This document shows, one piece after another, positions 7,406-14,808 of a stretch of DNA of 64,000 nucleotides. The position numbers and the translations under genes are program-made. Below the pieces are notes generated by a model, which saw only the letters and a program-made list of their open reading frames with translations, was not told the origin of the DNA and made no database searches. This stretch comes from JANNSO01 sp964485395 (GTDB taxonomy: Bacteria; Spirochaetota; Spirochaetia; Treponematales; UBA12059). Positions within the stretch are counted from its first letter, which is position 1; every line of letters starts with the position of its first letter. The stretch spans positions 5,853-69,852 of the forward strand of contig CAZAJF010000022.1 in assembly GCA_964485395.1 (NCBI GenBank), written 5' to 3'.

Positions 7406-9267
7406 GCGACGAATCAAAATACCTGCACGACAGCTCCGAGGTTCTAGGCTGGAACTGCCCGCCGAAACCGGACTGCAAGGTGAAAATCTATGATTTCAGA
7501 AGGCCGGACAAATTCAGCGCGGATCAGATCCAGGTTCTTCATACCATGCACGAAACCTTCACGCGCTCCGCGGAGACGGCTTTTTCCGCAATCTGCAGAA
7601 AGCCGTGCTCCATCAAGCTTCATTCCATCGACCAGCTTACCTATGAAGAATTCATAGCGAGCATTCCCGACCCCTGCACGAGCCTCATCGGAAAAATGAC
7701 CCCCCTCAAGGGGAATATCCTTATGCAGCTTGATGCTCCGATCGGTGAACTTGTGCTGGAACGCACCTTCGGCGGCACGGGTACAGGCTTCGGTCCCGAG
7801 TGCGGAAACAGCCCCGAAGACGTAACCGAGATCGAGCAGGGCGCTTGGTTATTGGTCATGAGGCCGGTCGCCGCGGCGCTGAAGAAATGCTGGGACCTCA
7901 TCGGGCTTGATTTTACCGTTGGATTCGACTCGGCGGAAAGCCGCCCGAGAAATTGCCAGATAGTTCCCCCCATTGAGATGATCGTCCTGGCTTCCATGGA
8001 GTTTTCCTCCGGGAACACAAAAGGCTATATAAATATTGTGTATCCTTATCTTACGATCGAGCCCGTGGTTAATCGCCTGAGTACGGTTTACTGGTATTCT
8101 TCGTACCCGAAAAGCGTAATCAGCGAAGAACAGAAAAAGACTGTCTACACGATACCCGTCCCGGTCGCGCTGACGTGCGAGGCGGAAACCCTCACCGTGG
8201 AAAAAATCCGCTCATTAAAAACCGGAAGTCTCGTAAGCGTGCCCGGATGGGATGAAATGCGCGGCGCGCTCCGTACGCAGGACACCGTCGTGGCCAAGGT
8301 GAAATTGTCCCCGGAATCAAAAAAAGGCGTCTATCTCGCGTCGGCGCAAGGAACCTCGCAAAAGAAGATGGCCTCGCCGCCAGTAGGCACCACGGGCGAG
8401 GATATTGTACGAAAGGCGGTGGAAAACCTTGAATCCAGCGTGAATAACCTGAACGCCACCCTGGGCGGAGCGATAGCCGCGCTGACGGGCGAAGTAAAAA
8501 AAATTGAACACAGGCAGGAAGACTTGGGCGATCGCCTGATGTTCTCGCAAAACGACGAAAGCGCCCTTCGCGCCAAACCGGTGGAAAGCCTGGGCTTGAA
8601 CGGCATTTTGGGAAACCAGACCGAGATGCTTTCTCTCTTGCTTTGCAAGGAACGCAACCAGCTATCCGCGCTCGTATTGTCGCTCTTGGAGGACGGTACC
8701 GCCGCGCGGGTGCTCGAGGGACTTGCCTCCGGGGAGCAGCCGGACATAATGAAGCGCGTCGGCGCGATGGAATACGTTAACAGCGATATCGTGGAAACGG
8801 TGGAGGCCGTCTTGATGGAAAAGATGCAATGCCTCGACGAGCGCGCCCCGAGGGCGGGCGGCGTGGACAAGGTCGTGGGTATTCTGAATAAAGCCTCGCG
8901 GGCTACCGAGCGCAGCGTCATCGTGGCCCTGTCGGCCAGCGACCACGACTTCGCGGAGAATATCAAGCGCAACATGTTCGTGTTCGAGGACATCGTGCTT
9001 CTGGACGACGCATCGCTCCGCGAAGTGATTAAAAAAGTACCAAAAAACGACATCGTGCTCGCCCTGAAAGGCTGTTCCCCCGAGGCGACCAAGCAGCTTC
9101 TGGATCGATTCGACGGATTGGGGCAAAGCCAGATACGGAATGACCTGGCCGCTTCGGGGCGCATTCGCCTGGCAGAGGTGGAATCCGCCGGCCAAAGGGT
9201 AGTGGAGGCAGTCAAGGCGCTCGAAGAAGAAGGACGCATATTCATAGAGCGCGGAGGCGAAGATTAA
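7402..9267 (+). CDS. FliM-FliG fusion flagellar switch protein
   Basis: This 621-residue protein appears to join two C-ring components. Residues about 28-245 match FliM: YDFRRPDKFSADQIQVLH, DQLTYEEFI, the FGGTGTG turn at 123-129 and QIVPPIEMIVLASME. Residues about 248-313 form a SpoA domain, and 335-380 look like a coiled-coil linker. Residues about 415-475 resemble the FliG middle domain. Residues 486-621 are a clear FliG C-terminal domain with MFVFEDIVLLDD (525-536), ALKG (554-557), RNDL and IRL, ending EEEGRIFIERGGED. The FliM N-terminal CheY-docking peptide (LSQxEIDALL) and the FliF-binding FliG N-domain are both absent. The FliG EHPQ motif is replaced by RNQL. FliM and FliG are normally separate proteins. 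Confidence 0.85.
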   Translation: MSDESKYLHDSSEVLGWNCPPKPDCKVKIYDFRRPDKFSADQIQVLHTMHETFTRSAETAFSAICRKPCSIKLHSIDQLTYEEFIASIPDPCTSLIGKMTPLKGNILMQLDAPIGELVLERTFGGTGTGFGPECGNSPEDVTEIEQGAWLLVMRPVAAALKKCWDLIGLDFTVGFDSAESRPRNCQIVPPIEMIVLASMEFSSGNTKGYINIVYPYLTIEPVVNRLSTVYWYSSYPKSVISEEQKKTVYTIPVPVALTCEAETLTVEKIRSLKTGSLVSVPGWDEMRGALRTQDTVVAKVKLSPESKKGVYLASAQGTSQKKMASPPVGTTGEDIVRKAVENLESSVNNLNATLGGAIAALTGEVKKIEHRQEDLGDRLMFSQNDESALRAKPVESLGLNGILGNQTEMLSLLLCKERNQLSALVLSLLEDGTAARVLEGLASGEQPDIMKRVGAMEYVNSDIVETVEAVLMEKMQCLDERAPRAGGVDKVVGILNKASRATERSVIVALSASDHDFAENIKRNMFVFEDIVLLDDASLREVIKKVPKNDIVLALKGCSPEATKQLLDRFDGLGQSQIRNDLAASGRIRLAEVESAGQRVVEAVKALEEEGRIFIERGGED

Positions 9268-9276
9268 AAAAACGAT

Positions 9277-9312
9277 GCCGGCATCGGAAGCGACGGTAGT
9301 TCCGGTGCCGGC
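9277..9312 (+). terminator. Hairpin after the FliM-FliG operon
   Basis: GCCGGCATCGGAA (9277-9289) pairs with TTCCGGTGCCGGC (9300-9312) with one G-T wobble and a 10-base loop. Only a weak T-rich tail follows (CTGTCTTACC). It probably ends the three-gene operon. Confidence 0.5.
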
Positions 9313-9355
9313 CTGTCTTACCCGGCCCCTTACGTTGTTTTAAAAAAGGATGCGT

Positions 9356-10640
9356 ATGAAAATTCCGCTCAAGGCTTGTTGGAAGCTGCTGTCAACCCAT
9401 GTTCAACCGCCGATGGGCAGGTTCGTAATGCTCGTAATCCTGCTGCTGGGGACGGTTGGCCTTCGGGTATTCACGCCGTAGATAATGCGCTCGTTCATCG
9501 ATTCGGCGCTTGCCGGCAGGCCGCTCGCCGTGCTTGTGGCTGCCGCCTCGGCTTTTATCGCCGTGGCATTCCTGCAGCAGGGTCTTTCGATTCTGACGAA
9601 CTACCTGGGCGATAGCGTCGCCTGGTCTTCCACCAATGACCTTAGCGGCGAGACGGCCGCCCACGCTCTGGGGCTGGACATGCGCTTCCATAACGACACG
9701 ACGCCCGGCCGGTTCATCGAGCGCATCCACGGCGACATTACCGAAATGGCCAACTTCTTCTCGTTCTTCGCCATCCAGGTGGCGACCAACGTACTGATGC
9801 TGTTCGGCATCCTGCTCATGCTGTTCAGGGACATCCGCTCGAGCGGCGCCATCGGCTATTCCGTAAGAAAGCTCGTTCATTATAGCGCCGCCGGCTTTGG
9901 ATTTACACGGAAAACGAATTTTCGCATGTGACTCCTCAACCTTATAACCGACGCAGCCGTTTCAGCGGGCCTTATCATGACTTTCGCGCTTGGCTATAAG
10001 CTGAATGCGGCGGGGATCGTTACCGTAGGAACCGTATACCTTTTCGTACACTACCTTGAACTGCTCCAGGAGCCTATCTATGCGCTTGCCCGGCAGATTG
10101 AATCGTTCCGGACGATAGGCGCCTGCGTGGAACGGCTCACCGAGTTTCGCGCCGCGGTTCCCGGAATCAGGGGAGGAAACCAGCCTATAGCTTCGCATTT
10201 GGATGCGCCGCATCCTCATGCCCTGGAACTTACCTTGGAAAATGTAAATTTTTCTTACAATAGCAAAGACGCCATATTGCGCGATATTTCCTTTGCGCTC
10301 CCGCACGGCAGGGTGCTCGGGCTCCTTGGCCGCACAGGCAGCGGAAAAACGACGCTTGGCCGCCTCGTTGCCAGGCTTTACGATCCCGTCGAGGGCGTCA
10401 TACAATTCAACGGCACCGATCTCAGGGATGCGAGAATTCCCGAGCTGCGATCCCGCGTAACCGTGGTTTCGCAAGACGTATAATTGTTCCAGGCGACGAT
10501 ACGCGAGAACCTGACGTTTTTCGATTCCGGCATATCGGACGCGCGCATAGTCGATGCCCTGGAAAAGCTGGAACTCGGCGACTGGCTTTCCAGGCAAAAA
10601 AACGGCCTGGACACGACGCTTGAGTCCGGTGGAGGATCCG
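9356..10640 (+). pseudogene. Decayed ABC exporter (fused permease-ATPase)
   Basis: Read in one frame this is an ABC exporter: an N-terminal permease (IMRSFIDSALAGRPLAVLVAA, GRFIERIHGDI) and an ATPase with Walker A LLGRTGSGKTTLGR. It has a good AAGGA ribosome site. Three in-frame stops interrupt it: TAG at 9479, TGA at 9929 and TAA at 10481. From family alignment the first and last stand where Gln codons (CAG, CAA) are expected, so they look like C-to-T changes. About 60 residues seem deleted between LLMLF and IRSSGAIGY in the permease. The frame is lost after LESGGG, before the ABC signature and Walker B. The far end runs into the ribosome site of the next gene. Confidence 0.85.
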
Positions 10641-10673
10641 GATGCCGCAAATCGATATCGAGGAGCAGAAGCA

Positions 10674-11486
10674 ATGAGAGTCGACACAGTACGGGCGATT
10701 TTTTTCTCGCCAACCGGATCAACCGGAAAAATCGTGAAAGGGCTGCTGTCCGGTATGGACATCGGTGCCGTAAAATTCTCGGACTTGACTTTGCCCCGCG
10801 ATAGGGAAGCCTTCAATGCCGATATCGGGCAAGACATCGTGCTCATCGCCGTCCCGGTCTATGTCGAGCGTATTCCGGAAGAGATTGCGCGGATACTCCG
10901 AACCATCCGCGGAAATGGAGTTCCGGCTATTATCTGTGCCGTGTACGGCAATGTGGGCTACGGGAAAAGTTTGCTGGAATTATATGATATTTGCAGATTG
11001 TCGAAACTAAGGGTAATCGCCGCGGGGGCGTTCGTCGCCGAGCATTCATTTTCGGGAAAATCCATCAAGCTTGCCTGCGGGAGGCCGAACGGAAGGGATA
11101 TCCAGCAAGCGCTTGAATTCGGACGAAACATAATCGAGAGGGCCGACGATTGGGCTAAGGGCGGATGCTTGAGTCGGTCAAAAATCCGGGGTAGAATTCC
11201 TTCGATTTTTTCGATGCTGCCCAAGGACGGGGCAAAAAGAATAACTTTCGCGCCTGTAATAAATGAATCTTGCAGCCATTGTTCCGCTTGCGTTGCCTCG
11301 TGCCCGGCAGGCGCGATTTCGGAGGATCTGTCCATCGATGACGGAAAATGCATAAGATGCTGCGCTTGCGTGCGAAAATGCGGCGAGGGTGCCCGGGAAA
11401 TCCGATTCAAAAAAAAGAAAATCATGGAATTCTTCTTCAATCATCTCGGTGCGAAAGACAAAGATAATCATATGATTTTTAGTTGA
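10674..11486 (+). CDS. EFR1-type flavodoxin-ferredoxin fusion protein
   Basis: This 270-residue cytoplasmic electron-transfer protein has a flavodoxin-like N-terminus (FFSPTGSTGKIVKG, residues 10-23). Two [4Fe-4S] ferredoxin motifs sit near the C-terminus: C200, C203, C206, C210 and C226, C229, C232, C236. The domain order matches EFR1 proteins of anaerobes. The ATG at 10674 has GAGGAG nine bases upstream; the frame extends further back into the decayed exporter, but that part is junk. A tiny frame at 10642-10677 ends by ATGA overlap with this start and may be the last codons of a lost upstream gene. The redox partner is unknown. Confidence 0.85.
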   Translation: MRVDTVRAIFFSPTGSTGKIVKGLLSGMDIGAVKFSDLTLPRDREAFNADIGQDIVLIAVPVYVERIPEEIARILRTIRGNGVPAIICAVYGNVGYGKSLLELYDICRLSKLRVIAAGAFVAEHSFSGKSIKLACGRPNGRDIQQALEFGRNIIERADDWAKGGCLSRSKIRGRIPSIFSMLPKDGAKRITFAPVINESCSHCSACVASCPAGAISEDLSIDDGKCIRCCACVRKCGEGAREIRFKKKKIMEFFFNHLGAKDKDNHMIFS

Positions 11487-11562
11487 AGCCCGGTATCTTC
11501 GACACGAGCGCCTCCGTGCTTATCTTCTACTCAATTATTTCCTCATATTTCCTTATTCTCTT

Positions 11563-11585
11563 CTCTGTGTCTCTGTGCCTCTGTG
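11563..11585. repeat. Triple CTCTGTG short tandem repeat in an intergenic region
   Basis: CTCTGTG occurs three times with an 8-base period (11563, 11571, 11579) inside a pyrimidine-rich, 184-base gap between 11487 and 11670. The rest of the gap shows no gene, no clear terminator and no clear promoter. Similar CTCTGTG strings recur in intergenic DNA of many unrelated bacteria, as far as I recall. Confidence 0.5.
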
Positions 11586-11670
11586 GTTGAATTTCCCCGG
11601 CTTATCCCCAAAACCCTCTTTTCTATATTCCTAACGCTTCCGCACGCACCCTCCGATACTCTAAAAGACC

Positions 11671-13194
11671 ATGAAAACTATAGCCATAATCAACGCGACG
11701 CGCATCAATTCCTATGCTCTCGAGCCCTTTGCGGGCGGAGACAGCGCGTTTACCCGAGTGCTCAAGCTCGTCCACAGCCTTGTAGACGACGTCGATGTGC
11801 TGATCCTGGCCGGCTCACAAGTTTTACCTCCGGTACCCGTCAAGGTGGAGCAAAAAGACGCTTGGAGCATGAGTTCCGTCCTTAAGACGGCGGCGATCTT
11901 CGCGGCTGACAGGCCCCAGGCGGACGCTCTTCTCTATGTGCATGCGGACTCTCCATACCTGGACGCCGAACTCGCCGCCACGTTACTTAAGCTGCATCGG
12001 AATTACCGCGCCGAATATACTTTCGCCGACGGCTATCCGCCGGGCTTCGCCCTCGAGATTCTCAGGCCGCGCGTGCTGCCGAATCTTGCGGAGCTGGCCG
12101 TAAAGAACGACGCTCCCGCAGACCGCGAAGGGCTGTTCGCCGTTATTCAGAAAGACATTAATTCCTACGACATAGAAACCGAGCTATCGCCCGTAGACCT
12201 CAGAACCTACAGGTTTTCGCCCTTATGCGATACGCGCCGGAATAAGACGGCAGCCGAAGCCCTGTGGACTCTCGGTGCGCGTAGCGCCGCGGACACGGTA
12301 AAACTGCTGCCAAAGCATCCCGAGCTCATGCGCACGGTCCCTGCGTTCCTGTGGGTACAGATAACCGAAGGCTGCCCGCAATCCTGTTCGTATTGCCCGT
12401 ATCCTCTTATGGTGGGCGATCCGCGAGGCCTCAAGGGCTTCATGCCCACGGAGCGTTTCGCCGCCCTCATCGAGGATGCAGTTGCCTTATGCGACGACCT
12501 GGTCGTGGATGTGTCCCTATGGGGCGAGCCCTCGATGCACCCCGATTTTCCAGGGATCGCCGAGGCCGTGCTCAGGCATCCGGGCACGACGCTGCTCATC
12601 GAGACCTCGGGCATCGGCTGGGATAACGCAGTCGTCGACGCCTTGGTGGCGCGGGGCGGGGAGCGCGTGCACTGGATCGTCGCCCTGGACGCTCCGGATT
12701 CGGCCACCTACGAAGCCTTGCGCGGCGCCGGTATGGACGAGTCCATATCCTTCGCGGAACGGCTGGCGCGCAGCCTGCCTTCAAACGCCCATGTGCAGGC
12801 CGTACGCATGAAGGAAAACGAGGAGAATCTCGAGACTCTCTACCGCGGCTGGAAAAAGATAACCGAGAAAGTCATCATCCAGAAATATGACGATTTCGCC
12901 GGAAGCCTCCCGGACAGGCACATTGCCGACCTGTCGCCGCTCGAACGCCTGCCGTGCCGCCATCTGGCGCGGGACATGGCCGTACTGCTTGACGGTTCCG
13001 TGCCTTTGTGCAAGCATTCACTTGAAACTTCCAAGCCCGGACGCCTGTGCTACGGCACGATCGTCGGGAATGCCTTTGCGGACGGCCTCGAAAAAACCTG
13101 GCAATCCATGAACCGGTATTTCCAGCTTCATTGCTCGGGCGATTATCCTGTACCCTGCGGACGTTGTGATGAATATCATACCTTCAACGCTTGA
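11671..13194 (+). CDS. Spiro-SPASM radical SAM protein
   Basis: This 507-residue protein has an N-terminal region resembling a nucleotidyltransferase fold (MKTIAIINATRINSYALEPF, residues 1-20). A radical SAM domain carries C235, C239 and C242 in CPQSCSYC. A C-terminal Cys-rich SPASM-like part (CRHL, PLCKHS, HCSGDYPVPCGRCDEYH) should bind an auxiliary Fe-S cluster. This fits the spirochaete-restricted 'spiro-SPASM' family. SPASM proteins usually modify peptides or proteins, but the substrate of this family is not known to me. It heads a cluster of glycan genes and overlaps the next gene by 26 bases, which suggests a shared pathway. Confidence 0.8.
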   Translation: MKTIAIINATRINSYALEPFAGGDSAFTRVLKLVHSLVDDVDVLILAGSQVLPPVPVKVEQKDAWSMSSVLKTAAIFAADRPQADALLYVHADSPYLDAELAATLLKLHRNYRAEYTFADGYPPGFALEILRPRVLPNLAELAVKNDAPADREGLFAVIQKDINSYDIETELSPVDLRTYRFSPLCDTRRNKTAAEALWTLGARSAADTVKLLPKHPELMRTVPAFLWVQITEGCPQSCSYCPYPLMVGDPRGLKGFMPTERFAALIEDAVALCDDLVVDVSLWGEPSMHPDFPGIAEAVLRHPGTTLLIETSGIGWDNAVVDALVARGGERVHWIVALDAPDSATYEALRGAGMDESISFAERLARSLPSNAHVQAVRMKENEENLETLYRGWKKITEKVIIQKYDDFAGSLPDRHIADLSPLERLPCRHLARDMAVLLDGSVPLCKHSLETSKPGRLCYGTIVGNAFADGLEKTWQSMNRYFQLHCSGDYPVPCGRCDEYHTFNA

Positions 13195-14131
13195 CGCGAG
13201 AAAACCCACGTACACGGTCGTAGGCGGGGCTAAAAGCAAGTCCTGCGCCGACTCTTTTCCCGTCTCGGTACTGGTTCTCAACCGCGGTCCGCAGATTTAC
13301 CGGGCGGCCTTCCTTTCCGAGCTTGCCCATATCGGCTTCGACTCGATCCTCTCCCTCGAGAGCGGCCAGGATTCCGTGGAGCTTGAAGGTCTCGTCTCCA
13401 AATTCCCGCAGGTCCGGTTCATCACTTTCAAGGAGAAGGTAAGCACGGGAGACTGCATCAACGTCGGCGTGCGGGAATCCTGCACGCCTTACGTATTCGT
13501 TTTATGGAACGACATGCGCCTCGCCACCACGACGCTTTCCAGCCGTTTTTTCGAGAAGGTGGCCGAGCTCAACCTCGCCGTCCTCGTGCCGTCGCTGCAC
13601 GACAGCGCGGGGAACGTCGTCCCTTCCAGCAGCCATCCCGCGGTATCCAGGCGAAACCTCAAGGCCGTCCAGCTCGAGCCGCGGGCGGACGGCGAAAAAA
13701 GCCTGTTCCCCTTCGATTGGTGCGGAATTTATAACCGCGAGAAATTCATGCTCCTGGGCGGCTTCGACTACACCATAGCCAACCCCTACTGGCAGAAACT
13801 GGATTTCGGCATGCGCGCCTGGCTCTGGGGCGAGAAGATCCACTACGCCCAGGCCCTGAAGCTCAACTATACGGGCATCCTGCCTTCCGACGACATGACG
13901 GCCGATTCGGCCTACCTCCGCTTTTGGCTCAAGAACCTCGCGCCCGTCCACTCGGGCGACAATGCGGCGCTCGCGCCTTCGGTCTTCTGGCGCTACTGGC
14001 TCCAGGCAAGGCGGAACCCCGTCCTGGCGTGGGACGAGTTCAAGGCCGCCCGCAACTGGGTGAAGCTCAACTCTTTCCGCTTCAAGGGAGACGCGGGCAT
14101 GCTTGCCGACCTCTGGGATCCCATGCAATGA
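13169..14131 (+). CDS. Family-2-like glycosyltransferase
   Basis: This protein of about 320 residues has a GT-A-like fold: FPVSVLVLNRGPQIYRAAFL near residue 32, then FVLWNDMRLATTTL, where the D-x-R element may replace the usual DXD. WQKLDFGMRAWLWGEKIHY follows, as in the acceptor part of GT2 enzymes. A GTG three bases upstream is an alternative start. The gene overlaps the spiro-SPASM gene at its start and the SpsF-like gene at its end (ATGA). It probably transfers a sugar in the pathway encoded by this cluster. Donor and acceptor cannot be named. Confidence 0.65.
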   Translation: MNIIPSTLDARKPTYTVVGGAKSKSCADSFPVSVLVLNRGPQIYRAAFLSELAHIGFDSILSLESGQDSVELEGLVSKFPQVRFITFKEKVSTGDCINVGVRESCTPYVFVLWNDMRLATTTLSSRFFEKVAELNLAVLVPSLHDSAGNVVPSSSHPAVSRRNLKAVQLEPRADGEKSLFPFDWCGIYNREKFMLLGGFDYTIANPYWQKLDFGMRAWLWGEKIHYAQALKLNYTGILPSDDMTADSAYLRFWLKNLAPVHSGDNAALAPSVFWRYWLQARRNPVLAWDEFKAARNWVKLNSFRFKGDAGMLADLWDPMQ

Positions 14132-14808
14132 AAAGCGCCGTCGTCGTGCAGATGCGCCTCGATTCCTCGAGGCTTCCGCGCAAGGCCCTCCTGCCAGCCG
14201 GGGACGGCTGCCTCGCCTCGCTCGTGCTCCGCAGGCTCAGGCGCATACCCGCCGACCTCTACGTCCTGGCCTGCGACGAAGCCAGCCTCTCTTCGTTTTC
14301 CCCATTGGCCGCCGCCTCCGGCTTCGATATCCACGCAGGCCCCAAGGAAGACGTCCTCGAGCGCTATATTCAGGTTATAGAAAAATATCATCTGGACAGG
14401 GTGGTGCGCGCGACAGGGGACAATCCGTTCGTGTCGGCCGATCTTGCGGTCCTCCTCATGGCGCACGCGGACTCCACGGGCGCCGATTACTCAGGCTACA
14501 TCGGCATGCCGAGCGGCATGGGCGTGGAAGTGGCCCGCGCCTCTGCGCTGCTCCGCGCCGCCCGCGAAACGGCCGAGCCGCGCCACCGGGAGCACGTCTG
14601 CCCGTACCTCTACGAAAATACCGATAAATTCAAGGTCGAGCGTCCCGAATGTCCCGCGCCTTGGCGCATGCCCCACGGCAGGGTAACCATCGATACCCGC
14701 GCGGATTACGATCGCCTCCTTTCGATGATCGCCTCGCTGGGGCAAGATCCCGCCGACATGGCCGTCATCCAATGGCTTTTAAAAGAATCACCTTCAAGGG
14801 AATCATAG
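14128..14808 (+). CDS. spsF: SpsF-like cytidylyltransferase family protein
   Basis: This 226-residue cytoplasmic protein resembles SpsF/NeuA-type nucleotidyltransferases. It starts VVVQMRLDSSRLPRKALLPA, with the R-x-x-S-x-R-x-P-x-K nucleotide-binding loop. RVVRATGDNPFVSADLAVLL is the metal-binding segment, and MPHGRVTIDTRADYDRL lies near the C-terminus. Relatives activate sugars with CMP or act in spore-coat, legionaminic or pseudaminic acid pathways. The start overlaps the glycosyltransferase stop (ATGA), and the stop abuts the next ATG. It is likely to supply an activated sugar for the cluster. Confidence 0.8.
   Translation: MKSAVVVQMRLDSSRLPRKALLPAGDGCLASLVLRRLRRIPADLYVLACDEASLSSFSPLAAASGFDIHAGPKEDVLERYIQVIEKYHLDRVVRATGDNPFVSADLAVLLMAHADSTGADYSGYIGMPSGMGVEVARASALLRAARETAEPRHREHVCPYLYENTDKFKVERPECPAPWRMPHGRVTIDTRADYDRLLSMIASLGQDPADMAVIQWLLKESPSRES

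Noticed and set aside
9485..10804. Separate functional genes in the ABC exporter region
   Set aside because: The pieces share one frame and together match a single exporter, with stops at 9479, 9929 and 10481 and no complete domain set.
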